Shown one piece after another: positions 45,030-52,738 of a stretch of DNA of 64,000 nucleotides; the stretch's first letter is position 1, and each line of letters begins with the position of its first letter. Both the position numbers and the translations under genes were made by a program. Origin of the DNA: Solidesulfovibrio alcoholivorans DSM 5433. Lineage in GTDB: Bacteria > Desulfobacterota > Desulfovibrionia > Desulfovibrionales > Desulfovibrionaceae. The DNA is taken from positions 186,001 through 250,000 of the forward strand of contig NZ_JNJA01000002.1 of assembly GCF_000702665.1 (NCBI RefSeq). Direction: 5' to 3'. The notes below the pieces were generated by a model. It made no database searches, was not told where the DNA came from, and saw only the letters and a list, made by a program, of their open reading frames with translations.

Positions 45030-46076
45030 ATGACCGCGAGAAGCTGGCCCTGGCTGGCGTTGACGGTCGCCACGCTTTTTTTTACGGCCGGCTTGTGGCA
45101 CCTGCACCTGCCGGCGGCGCTTCTCGTCGGGCCGATGCTCGCAGGCATCGGCGTCGCGCTTTCCGGCGGCGGCATCTCCTTGCCGCGTCCTCCCTACATC
45201 CTGGCCCAGGCCGTGGTCGGCTGCTACATCTCCCGGGCCGCCACGCCGGACATCGTGCCGTCCTTCGCCCGGGGCTGGCCGCTTTTCCTGGCCGTGGTCC
45301 TGGCCACCATCGCGGCAAGCGGCGCGCTCGGCTGGCTGCTCTACCGCCACCGCGTCATGCCCGAGACCACGGGCATCTGGGGCACCTCGCCCGGCGGGGC
45401 CACGGCCATGGTCGTCATGGCCGAGGCCAACGGCGCGGACGTGCGCCTGGTCGCCTTCATGCAGTACCTGCGCGTCATCTGCGTGGCCCTGGCCGCGTCG
45501 CTGGTCGCGCATTTCTGGCAGGGCGGCGAACCCGTGTGGGTGGAGGCGGTCTGGTTCCCGGCCCCGGTCTGGGACACGACCCTGCCCACGCTCGGACTCG
45601 TGGCGCTTGGCGCATGGGTGGGGCTGAAGACCCGCATCCCTTCCGGGGCCATGCTCGCGCCGATGTTCGTCGGCGGCGCGCTGCACCTGTCCGGCCTCGC
45701 CGTCGCCGACGTGCCGGCCTGGCTGCTCGCCGCGACCTACGCCGCCATCGGCTGGCGCATCGGCCTGGGGTTCACCCGGCGCGTGGCCTTCCACGCCGCG
45801 CGTTCCCTGCCGGCCATCCTCGCCAGCATTCTGGCGCTCATGGCCTTTTGCGGCCTGCTCGCTTGGATCGTGGTCCGTTTCGCCGGCGTTGGCGCGCTCA
45901 CCGCCTATCTCGCTACCTGCCCGGGCGGCATGGACACCGTGGCCATCATCGCCGCCACGAGCCCCGTGGACCTCTCCTTCGTCATGACCTTGCAGACGGT
46001 GCGCTTTTTTCTCGTGACCCTGCTCGCCCCGCCCATGGCGCGGTTCCTGGCGGCCAAGGCCGCCCGGCGCGCCTAA
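45030..46076 (+). CDS. AbrB-family membrane transporter
   Basis: A 348-residue polytopic membrane protein of the AbrB (ammonia-monooxygenase-like putative transporter) family, with about ten helices and an internal duplication. The repeat signatures are LPAALLVGPMLAGIGVAL near the start and IPSGAMLAPMFVGGALHL in the second half; ETTGIWGTSPGGATAMVVMAE and YLATCPGGMDTVAIIA form the paired broken helices. Substrate unknown. GGAGAACGTGG precedes the ATG. It is followed by a huge homopolymer hairpin. Confidence 0.88.
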   Translation: MTARSWPWLALTVATLFFTAGLWHLHLPAALLVGPMLAGIGVALSGGGISLPRPPYILAQAVVGCYISRAATPDIVPSFARGWPLFLAVVLATIAASGALGWLLYRHRVMPETTGIWGTSPGGATAMVVMAEANGADVRLVAFMQYLRVICVALAASLVAHFWQGGEPVWVEAVWFPAPVWDTTLPTLGLVALGAWVGLKTRIPSGAMLAPMFVGGALHLSGLAVADVPAWLLAATYAAIGWRIGLGFTRRVAFHAARSLPAILASILALMAFCGLLAWIVVRFAGVGALTAYLATCPGGMDTVAIIAATSPVDLSFVMTLQTVRFFLVTLLAPPMARFLAAKAARRA

Positions 46077-46099
46077 AGGGGACCGCGCACTCCCGCCCG

Positions 46100-46157
<58 letters not shown>

Positions 46158-46207
46158 AGGACCCCCCCCCGGCCGCCGGAAGCCTCTTCCTCGGAGGCAT
46201 CTTCCCC
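46158..46207 (-). repeat. Dispersed intergenic hairpin element, copy 7
   Basis: Minus strand: GGGGAAGATGCCTCCGAGG, an AGAGGCTTCCGGCGGCC repeat of the core, then G9-TCC running into the homopolymer tract. The usual variable hairpin is replaced here by poly-G/poly-C. Confidence 0.7.
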
Positions 46208-46236
46208 TTGACAACCACCCTGGCCCCCGGTAATTT
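46208..46236 (+). promoter_or_regulatory. Sigma-70 promoter of the ilvBN operon
   Basis: TTGACA, 17 nt, TAATTT: consensus -35, ideal spacing and a good -10. The start is expected near 46243, about 25 nt before the leader peptide. Confidence 0.85.
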
Positions 46237-46268
46237 TCACGTCAGAGAACTTCGGAGGAATCCTTGCC

Positions 46269-46355
46269 ATGCCTGCTTCCATGACCAGCGCCATGCTATC
46301 CCTGTCCTTCGCGAAGAGCGCGGTCGTAGTAGGCGTCGCCATAGCGGCGCCTTAG
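46269..46355 (+). CDS. ilvB operon leader peptide (IvbL-like)
   Basis: A 28-codon gene: MPASMTSAMLSLSFAKSA followed by VVVGVAIAAP. GGAGGAA lies 8 nt before the ATG. It closely parallels enterobacterial IvbL in length, in the SML-type start and in a terminal Val-rich run after SA. The control stretch (codons 19-25) reads Val-Val-Val-Gly-Val-Ala-Ile and uses GTA twice and ATA once, codons rare in this GC-rich genome. Stalling for charged Val-tRNA would control the terminator 28 nt downstream. The recognition is by pattern; no experiment is implied. Confidence 0.8.
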   Translation: MPASMTSAMLSLSFAKSAVVVGVAIAAP

Positions 46356-46382
46356 CGGGGATTCTTTAGTTTAGAATTTTTC

Positions 46383-46416
46383 AAAGCCCCCGCCGGCGCG
46401 CCGGCGGGGGCTTTTT
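46383..46416 (+). terminator. Attenuator terminator before ilvB
   Basis: AGCCCCCGCCGGCG and its exact complement, back to back, followed by TTTTT, 45 nt before ilvB. GCGGGG (46355-46360), at the leader stop codon, is complementary to CCCCGC (46388-46393) in the 5' arm. This offers a competing antiterminator pairing that ribosome position could control. Confidence 0.85.
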
Positions 46417-46460
46417 GCGTTCTCCGCCGCGCGTCCGGGGCACACTGACGGAGGTCAGCC

Positions 46461-48143
46461 ATGATTGAGACGACCGGAGCGCGCATCATCGCGCAGAGCA
46501 TCGTGCGCCATGGCATCGATGTGGTGACGGGCATCCCGGGCGGGGCCAACCTGCCGCTTTTCGACGCCATTGCCGAAACCCCCGTCCGCATCGTGCTGGC
46601 CCGCCACGAGCAGGGGGCGGGGTTCATCAGCCAGGGCATGGCCCGGGTGACGGGCAGGCCGCAGGTCTGTCTGGCCACGTCGGGCCCCGGCGCGATGAAC
46701 CTGCTGACGGCCATCGCCGACGCCAAGGCCGATTCCGTGCCGTTGGTGTGCATCACGGGCCAGGTGCCGCGCGGGCTGATCGGCACGGACGCCTTCCAGG
46801 AAGTGGATGTGTACGGCCTGACGATCCCCATCGCCAAACACAACATGCTGGCGCGCCGGGCGTCGGATCTGCCGCGCATGATGACCGAGGCGTTTCGCAT
46901 CGCGGCGTCGGGGCGGCCGGGACCGGTGGTCATCGACGTGCCGCGTGACGTGCAGACCGAGGCGGTGACGCTCGAGGCCTGGCCTGAGCCGGCGCGGACC
47001 GAGGCGTCGTCCATGCCGCATCCGGCGGAACTGGCCAAGGCGGCGGCGCTGCTGGCGGGCAGCGAGCGGCCGGTGCTTTTGTGCGGCGGCGGCGCGGCGC
47101 GCGGCGGCGCGGGTGCGGCTGTGCTCGCGCTTGCCGAGGCGCTCGACGCGCCCGTGGTGACGACGCTGATGGGCCTTGGGCTTTTGCCCCACGACCATCC
47201 GCGAAACGCCGGCATGGTGGGCATGCACGGCCGGCCGGCGGTCAACCATGCGCTTGACGGCTGCGATCTGCTCGTGGCCATCGGCGCGCGTTTCGACGAC
47301 CGGGCCACGGGCGACGCCAAGCGTTTCTGCCCCGGCGCGGCGGTGGTGCACATCGACATCGACCCGGCCGAACACCACAAGAACCGCCGCGCCCACGTGG
47401 CCCTGGCCGGCGATGCGGCGCGGGTGCTGGACGCCTTGCTGCCGCTGGTGCCGGCGCGGCGGCGGCCCGACTGGGACGGCCATCGCGCGGCCCTGCGGCG
47501 CGAGCACGCCTTTCTGCCGCCGGGGCTTGGCGATCCGAAAAGCCCGTACGGCATGCTGGTGGCGGCGGCGGAACTGCTTGGCCCCGACGCCCTCGTGACC
47601 ACGGACGTGGGCCAGAACCAGATGCGCGCGGCCCAGGTCTGGCCCTGCCGCAGGCCCGGGAGGTTCCTCACCTCCGGGGGGCTTGGCACCATGGGCTTCG
47701 GGTTGCCTGCGGCCATCGGCGCGGCGCTCGCCGCGCCGGGCACGCCGGTCGCCTGCGTCACGGGCGACGGCGGACTGCTCATGAACATCCAGGAAATGGC
47801 GACGCTTGCCGAGCTCGGGCTGCCGGTCAAGATCCTGCTCATGGACAACGGCGTGCTCGGGCTCGTGCGGCAGCAGCAGGCGTTTTTCGTGGGGGGCCGC
47901 TACACCGCCTCGACGTTCGGGGCCCGGCCCGATTTTCCGGCCCTGGCCGCGGCGTTCGGCATGGCCTGCGTGGACCTCGATCATTGCCGCGATGCCCGGG
48001 GCGCGCTGGCCGCCGCCTTGCGCGCGCCCGGCCCGGCCCTGGTGCGCCTGGCCGTGGACCCCGACGCCCACGTCTATCCCATGGTGCCGCCCGGCGCCGC
48101 CAACAACGAAATGATCCTGGAGGGAAGCCATGCAAAAGCGTAG
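46461..48143 (+). CDS. ilvB: Acetolactate synthase large subunit
   Basis: A 560-residue thiamine-diphosphate enzyme that condenses pyruvate to acetolactate (or acetohydroxybutyrate) for Val, Leu and Ile. The catalytic Glu50 is in ARHEQGAGF, and the ThDP motif is GDGGLLMNIQEMATLAELGLP ending near LLMDN. FAD-domain sequences are present (GMVGMHG, HIDID). GGAGG lies before the ATG. It overlaps ilvN by 14 nt and is controlled by the leader and attenuator upstream. Confidence 0.97.
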   Translation: MIETTGARIIAQSIVRHGIDVVTGIPGGANLPLFDAIAETPVRIVLARHEQGAGFISQGMARVTGRPQVCLATSGPGAMNLLTAIADAKADSVPLVCITGQVPRGLIGTDAFQEVDVYGLTIPIAKHNMLARRASDLPRMMTEAFRIAASGRPGPVVIDVPRDVQTEAVTLEAWPEPARTEASSMPHPAELAKAAALLAGSERPVLLCGGGAARGGAGAAVLALAEALDAPVVTTLMGLGLLPHDHPRNAGMVGMHGRPAVNHALDGCDLLVAIGARFDDRATGDAKRFCPGAAVVHIDIDPAEHHKNRRAHVALAGDAARVLDALLPLVPARRRPDWDGHRAALRREHAFLPPGLGDPKSPYGMLVAAAELLGPDALVTTDVGQNQMRAAQVWPCRRPGRFLTSGGLGTMGFGLPAAIGAALAAPGTPVACVTGDGGLLMNIQEMATLAELGLPVKILLMDNGVLGLVRQQQAFFVGGRYTASTFGARPDFPALAAAFGMACVDLDHCRDARGALAAALRAPGPALVRLAVDPDAHVYPMVPPGAANNEMILEGSHAKA

Positions 48144-48441
48144 CGCGCAACCGAGCGGAGCCGCGGCCGGGGCCGTGTTGGAACTTTTCGCCACGGACGC
48201 CATGGATGCCGTGCGCCATGTGGCCGCCTGCCTGGCCAGGCGTTCCCATGCGCTGCTCGGACTGTTGTGCCTGCCGGGCACGGACGGGGAAGGGCGGCTG
48301 CTCGTCGCCCTTCCCGACGACGGACGCATCCCGCGGCTGCTGGTCGAACTGGGGGCCCTGCCCGGAGTGCGCGAGGCGCGGCGCGGCGCGGGGGATTGCC
48401 TCGGCTGCTTCGGCCTTGCCGCGACGGGGCTTGCCGCCTGA
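48130..48441 (+). CDS. ilvN: Acetolactate synthase small (regulatory) subunit, IlvN type
   Basis: A 103-residue ACT-domain protein, the short enterobacterial-style IlvN rather than the 160-residue IlvH. The line AVLELFATDAMDAVRHVAACL and the LLCLP strand match E. coli IlvN. It confers valine feedback on IlvB. The start overlaps ilvB, consistent with equal synthesis. The usual glycine-rich ACT turn is degraded (ATDAMDA), so valine sensitivity may be altered. Confidence 0.88.
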   Translation: MQKRSAQPSGAAAGAVLELFATDAMDAVRHVAACLARRSHALLGLLCLPGTDGEGRLLVALPDDGRIPRLLVELGALPGVREARRGAGDCLGCFGLAATGLAA

Positions 48442-48511
48442 AAGAGGTTTACGGGTCGCATACCCATGCGCTATGAATCCGGGGCTGCGTTTTTGCCGGG
48501 AGGTTTCGTTT

Positions 48512-49657
48512 GTGAACGCCGGATTCGTACCCTTGTTGCCGGCCGAGCGCCTGCCTTTGGATACCGTGAAGCGTCAGGCGTCGCTTTTCGCCGCGAGCCC
48601 GGCGGCGGGCGTGCTCGATCGCCTGCCGCTCGGCGTCGCGGTGTGCAACAGCGCGCGCCAGATTGTCTATTCCAACGAAAAGTTTCGTGAGCTTGCGTCC
48701 CTGGAGTGCGAAAGCGCGCTGCTCGTGGGCAAGCGTCTTGGCGAAGCCTTGTCGTGCCTGGGCGCGGGCCTGGAGGTGGGAGGCTGCGGCACGAGCGAAT
48801 TGTGCCGTTCGTGCGGCATGGCCAAGGCGCTGCTTGCGTCCCTGACCCAGCCGGGCATGACCCACGGCGAATGCTCCGTGGCGCGCCAGGGGAACAACAA
48901 GCTGGAGAGCCTGGATTTCCGCATCTGGATCTGGGCCATGGCCTATGGCGGGGAGTCGTTTCACGCCGCCATCCTCACCGACATCCGGGCCGAGAAGCGT
49001 CTGGCGCTCATGGAGCGCATCTTCTACCACGACATCCTCAACATGGTCTCGGGCATGCGCGGCATCTGCGAGCTGATGCGCGAGGAAGAGGAGTGCGCGC
49101 GCAACGCCGAGCTGGAACTGCTCACTTTCGCCGCCGAGCGCATCAACGACCTCATCCTGTCGCAGCGCGACTTCAGCCTGGCCGAGCACGGCGAGTACGA
49201 CGTCGCGTCCAACAAAATGGGCACGCTGTCGCTTTTATCCGACGTCACCGGACTCATGCGCCGCGAGCCTTCCGCCCGGGGCAAGAACCTCGTCATCGAC
49301 GGCGACAGCGCCGACGTCTTTTTCATCTCGGACCGCAAGCTCGTCACGCGCATCCTGGTCAACATGCAAAAAAACGCCCTGGAGGCCACCAAGGCCGGCG
49401 AGACGGTCACGGTCGGCTGCGACCAGGATGGCGGATTCGTGCGGTTTTGGGTGCGCAATCCCGGGCTCGTGCCTGACGAAGCCCGGCCGCAGATTTTCCG
49501 TCGCGCCTTTTCCACCAAGGGCGTGGGCCGGGGCCTTGGCACCTACGGCATGAAGCTTTTCGCCGAGAACTACCTCGACGGCGAAGTCGGCTTTACGAGC
49601 GACGCGGCTTCGGGAACCATGTTTTTCGTGCGCCTGCCGGCGGCGAACAAGGCCTAG
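48512..49657 (+). CDS. Cytoplasmic sensor histidine kinase with Cys-containing PAS-like domain
   Basis: A 381-residue soluble kinase. The N-terminal PAS-like domain (about 30-150) carries GCGTSELCRSCGMAKALL, a C-x6-C-x2-C motif that recurs in such sensors and could bind metal or sense redox state. The histidine is in RIFYHDILNMVSGMRG, a variant H-box. The ATPase has NMQKNALEATKAGE (N-box) and GRGLGTYGMKLF (G-box). I take the GTG at 48512 because GGGAGG lies 8 nt upstream; the ATG at 48473 has no such signal. No response regulator is adjacent. Confidence 0.87.
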   Translation: MNAGFVPLLPAERLPLDTVKRQASLFAASPAAGVLDRLPLGVAVCNSARQIVYSNEKFRELASLECESALLVGKRLGEALSCLGAGLEVGGCGTSELCRSCGMAKALLASLTQPGMTHGECSVARQGNNKLESLDFRIWIWAMAYGGESFHAAILTDIRAEKRLALMERIFYHDILNMVSGMRGICELMREEEECARNAELELLTFAAERINDLILSQRDFSLAEHGEYDVASNKMGTLSLLSDVTGLMRREPSARGKNLVIDGDSADVFFISDRKLVTRILVNMQKNALEATKAGETVTVGCDQDGGFVRFWVRNPGLVPDEARPQIFRRAFSTKGVGRGLGTYGMKLFAENYLDGEVGFTSDAASGTMFFVRLPAANKA

Positions 49658-49716
49658 CGCCGCATTTCCCTACGTCGGCCTGCGGGGCGCGGCTCACTCA
49701 CTACACGCGCCGCCGT

Positions 49717-49772
49717 CCCCCCTTTCGGGAGGTCCAGGAGGGGCAGTGCCCCTCCTGGCCGCCGGAGGCATT
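49717..49772 (-). repeat. Dispersed intergenic hairpin element, copy 8
   Basis: Inverted copy: on the minus strand ATGCCTCCGGCGGCC, hairpin CCAGGAGGGGC-ACT-complement, GGACCTCCCGAAAGGGG. It lies between two convergent genes, where it could serve as a shared terminator. Confidence 0.8.
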
Positions 49773-49795
49773 TCTTTCTTCCTCTCCCTTCACAG

Positions 49796-50320
49796 CTACG
49801 GCGTCGTCCCGGCGGCCGCGAGCAGGTCGCGGTAGGCGCCGGCGATGCGCGCGTCCGGGTCGAGGCCCAGCCGGGCGCAGAGGCCTTCGGCGATGGCTTC
49901 GCCCTGCGCCGCGCTCTGGCCTTCCCGCAGCAGCACTTCCAGTTCCAGGAAATCGCCGAGCCCCGTAACGCGATCCAGATGGATGCGCGTCTGGCCGCAA
50001 AGCAGGAGCAGGCGGCGCTTGATCACCCGTCCCGTGACGCCGAGCGCCTGCGCCAGCACCTCGCGCAGCGTGGCCGGGTCGGGCGTTTCGAAAATGGTGT
50101 AGTCGCTTTGCTTGGGGCCGGTCGTGTCGGGGCGGGTATAGTGAATGAGCTGGCCCGTGCCGTCGCCGAGCACGCGCAGCTTGAGCCGGCCGTCCCGGCA
50201 GGTGAAAAAAGTGTCGTCCTGGAGAATTTCCACCGGCGGCCCGTCGGCGAGCGCCCGGGCGGGGCCGAGCAGCGCCTCCACGCTCGGGATGCGGGCCTTG
50301 ATCTCGATGTTTCGCGCCAT
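49796..50320 (-). CDS. CYTH-domain protein (class IV adenylate cyclase-like)
   Basis: A 174-residue CYTH tunnel-fold protein. It has the N-terminal ExK signature NIEIKARI and alternating charged strands (RLKLRVLGDGTGQLIHYTRPD; FLELEVLL). Relatives bind triphosphates: class IV adenylate cyclases make cAMP and others are thiamine triphosphatases or tripolyphosphatases. Which one applies cannot be decided here. The start MARNIEIKA is the family start. Confidence 0.87.
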   Translation of the reverse strand: MARNIEIKARIPSVEALLGPARALADGPPVEILQDDTFFTCRDGRLKLRVLGDGTGQLIHYTRPDTTGPKQSDYTIFETPDPATLREVLAQALGVTGRVIKRRLLLLCGQTRIHLDRVTGLGDFLELEVLLREGQSAAQGEAIAEGLCARLGLDPDARIAGAYRDLLAAAGTTP

Positions 50321-50396
50321 GGGTCGTTTCCGCGGGGATGTCGCCTGGTCATCCGGCGGCCCGGTTTGCGGCGGGCCGCCGGAGGGGCGGGTCGCC

Positions 50397-50702
50397 CTAG
50401 AAACCGGGCATCTCGGCGAAGAGCTTGACGCTCATGGGTTCGGCCAGGAGTTCGGACGCCTTGGCCTTGAAGCCGTTTAAGTGCGGGGTGTCGAGGTGGC
50501 TGGCCAGCAGTTCCTTGCTCTGCCAGGCCTCGATCAGGACGAATTCCCCGGGGCGCGCCGCGGCCTCGTAGAGGTCGTAGGCGATGTAGCCGGGGTCTTT
50601 TTGCGTGGGCGCGACGAGGGCCGTCAGGGCGGTTTTGAGTTCCGCCTCTTTTCCGGGCTTGGCCACGAATTTGGCCACCACGTTGACGATGCCGTCTGCC
50701 AT
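50397..50702 (-). CDS. Antibiotic biosynthesis monooxygenase (ABM) family protein
   Basis: A 101-residue dimeric ferredoxin-like-fold protein (IVNVVAKFVAKPGKEAELKTAL; EFVLIEAWQSKELLASHLDTPHLNGF). The YgiN/ABM family includes quinol monooxygenases and detoxifying enzymes; substrate unknown. AAGGAG is 8 nt from the ATG at 50702 but only 2 nt from an upstream ATG, which decides the start. It is divergent from the TetR gene and may be co-regulated. Confidence 0.85.
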   Translation of the reverse strand: MADGIVNVVAKFVAKPGKEAELKTALTALVAPTQKDPGYIAYDLYEAAARPGEFVLIEAWQSKELLASHLDTPHLNGFKAKASELLAEPMSVKLFAEMPGF

Positions 50703-50831
50703 GGGCATTGCTCCTTCGTTGGGGTTTGCCGCAAGGATGATCCGGGCTAGGATGTTTCGGCGGCAAGGTCAACGCATGTCGGAAAAAAGGATGACAAAGG
50801 CGTAACCGTCGGCGCTCCTCCCGGGAAAGTA

Positions 50832-50876
50832 TTGACCGGTCTGGGGATCGTCCATAAATTCACTTTGAACGCGTTC
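50832..50876 (+). promoter_or_regulatory. Promoter and putative TetR operator
   Basis: TTGACC (50832-50837), 17 nt, TAAATT (50855-50860), followed at the expected start by the perfect palindrome GAACGCGTTC (50867-50876). A site overlapping the start suits autorepression by the TetR protein encoded next. Confidence 0.6.
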
Positions 50877-50891
50877 GCGAAAGGCGGTCTG

Positions 50892-51572
50892 ATGACGGGC
50901 AACGGTCGCGAGGACGAAACCCGGATGCGGCTTCTCGACGCCGCCGGTGAAATCTTCTCCAGCAAGGGCTACCAGGCCGCCACGGTCCGCGAGATCACCA
51001 AGTTGGCCAAGGCCAATCTGGCCGCCATCCACTACCATTTCGGCAGCAAGGACCGCCTCTACCAGGCCGTGCTCGAGCACGCCCACCGCGAGGCGAGCCG
51101 CCGCTTCCCGCCGGACCTGGGTCTTGCGCCCGGTGCCGACGCCAAGGCGCGGCTTTACGCTTACGTCCGCGCCCTGCTGCTGCGCCTCGAGGACAAGAGC
51201 CGCCATGCCTGGCTCTCGCGGCTCATGGCCCGGGAAATGGCCGAGCCGTCGCCAAACCTGACCCTTGTCGTGGAGCGCTGCCTGGCTCCGGCGAACGTGG
51301 TCTTGTGGGGTATCGTGGCCGAACTGCTGGGCCCGGACGCCGATCCGCTCGCCGTGGCGCGCCATTCCCAGAGCATCGTCGGCCAGTGCCGCCATTTCGT
51401 CCTGGACCGGCCGGTGCTCTCCCGCCTCTATCCCGACTGCGATCCCGGCCAGGGCGGCGTGGACGCCGTGGCCCTGCATATTGTCCGGTTTTCCCTGGCC
51501 GCCCTCGGTTGCGCGGGCGGCCGGGACTACCGACCCCCGAACCTTGTATCCGGAAGTGGAGACGCCTCGTGA
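50892..51572 (+). CDS. TetR-family repressor (CerR-type C-terminal domain)
   Basis: A 226-residue regulator. The N-terminal helix-turn-helix spans about 10-55 (RLLDAAGEIFSSKGYQAATVREI; AAIHYHFGSKDRLY). The C-terminal domain (SIVGQCRHFVLDRPVLSRL) matches the DUF1956/CerR type common beside RND pumps. AAAGGCGG precedes the ATG. The stop overlaps the efflux adaptor start (GTGA), so repressor and pump form one operon, probably self-repressed. Confidence 0.92.
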   Translation: MTGNGREDETRMRLLDAAGEIFSSKGYQAATVREITKLAKANLAAIHYHFGSKDRLYQAVLEHAHREASRRFPPDLGLAPGADAKARLYAYVRALLLRLEDKSRHAWLSRLMAREMAEPSPNLTLVVERCLAPANVVLWGIVAELLGPDADPLAVARHSQSIVGQCRHFVLDRPVLSRLYPDCDPGQGGVDAVALHIVRFSLAALGCAGGRDYRPPNLVSGSGDAS

Positions 51573-52738
51573 GCCGCATGTCGTTTACGCGCGCCGTCGT
51601 CCTGGCGCTTTCCGCGTTTGTGCTCTGGTCCTGCGGCGAAAGCGGCGACAAGGGCCGCAAGGGTGCCGCCCGTCCCGTGCCGGTCGTGGCCGTGCCGGCG
51701 AAAACCGAAACCCTGCCGCTGGTCGTGCGCGCCGTGGGCAATGTCGAGCCCATCGCCTCGGTCGCGGTCAAGCCGCAGGTGGGCGGGGCCATCGTCGCCC
51801 AGCTCGTGCGCGACGGGGCCGACGTGGCCAAGGGCGACCTGCTTTTCCGCATCGACCCCCGGCCGTACGAACTGGCCATCCGCGAATCCCTGGCCAAGCT
51901 CGACCGCGACAAGGCCCTGCTCGTCAAAGCCGAGGAAGACCTCAAGCGCTACGCCGAACTCAAGGCCAAAAACGTCGTGGCCCAAGGCCAGTATGACGAG
52001 ACCTACTCCCAGGCCAAGACCCTGGAAGGCACCATCCGCCTCAACGAGGCGAACCTGGCCCGCTCCCGCCTGGACCTCGAATACACCGACATCCGCGCCC
52101 CAATCGCCGGCCGGGTCGGGTCCGTGCTGCTGACCGTCGGCAATGTGGTCAAGGCCAACGACGACCGGGTCATGTGCGTCATCAATCAGATAAGCCCCAT
52201 CTTCATCTCCTTTTCCGTGCCCGAGCGCTACCTGCCGGCCATCCGCGCCCAGGTGGCCAAGGGCGGGCTGACCGTGACGGCCACCGCAGCCGGCGAGGAG
52301 AGCTTCCCGCCCGTGTCCGCCGCGCTTGCCTCGGTGGACAACGCCGTGGATTCCAAGACCGGCTCCATCCGTCTCAAGGCCATTTCCCAAAACGCCGACC
52401 ACCGCCTCTGGCCCGGCCAGTTCGTGCGCGTGGGGCTCAACCTTGCAACCATTGCCGACGCCGTGGTCATTCCCACCCGGGCCGTCATGGACGGGCTCAA
52501 GGGACCCTATGTGTATGTGGTCGGGCCCGACGGCGTGGTGGACGCGCGCGTCATTACGTCCGGGGCCATCGTGGACGACCAGACGGTCGTGGAAAAGGGT
52601 CTCGCCGCCGGGGAAATGGTGGTGGTGGACGGCCAGGTGCGCCTGTCCCCCGGGGCCAGGGCCGAGGTCAAGCAGCCGGCGGGCGGGGCCGCGCCAAAGG
52701 ACGCCGCGGCCAAGGCCAAGGCGGAGGCGGCGCAGTGA
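51569..52738 (+). CDS. RND efflux periplasmic adaptor (membrane fusion protein)
   Basis: A 389-residue HlyD/AcrA-type adaptor. A lipoprotein signal ends in LWSCGES (lipobox Cys), so it is anchored in the inner membrane. Then come the barrel-sandwich halves (EPIASVAVKPQVGGAIVAQLV; LDLEYTDIRAPIAGRVGSVL) flanking a coiled-coil hairpin (AEEDLKRYAELKAKNVVAQGQYDETYSQAK). The GTG start overlaps the TetR stop and is 7 nt from GGAG. It overlaps the pump gene downstream. Confidence 0.94.
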   Translation: MSRMSFTRAVVLALSAFVLWSCGESGDKGRKGAARPVPVVAVPAKTETLPLVVRAVGNVEPIASVAVKPQVGGAIVAQLVRDGADVAKGDLLFRIDPRPYELAIRESLAKLDRDKALLVKAEEDLKRYAELKAKNVVAQGQYDETYSQAKTLEGTIRLNEANLARSRLDLEYTDIRAPIAGRVGSVLLTVGNVVKANDDRVMCVINQISPIFISFSVPERYLPAIRAQVAKGGLTVTATAAGEESFPPVSAALASVDNAVDSKTGSIRLKAISQNADHRLWPGQFVRVGLNLATIADAVVIPTRAVMDGLKGPYVYVVGPDGVVDARVITSGAIVDDQTVVEKGLAAGEMVVVDGQVRLSPGARAEVKQPAGGAAPKDAAAKAKAEAAQ

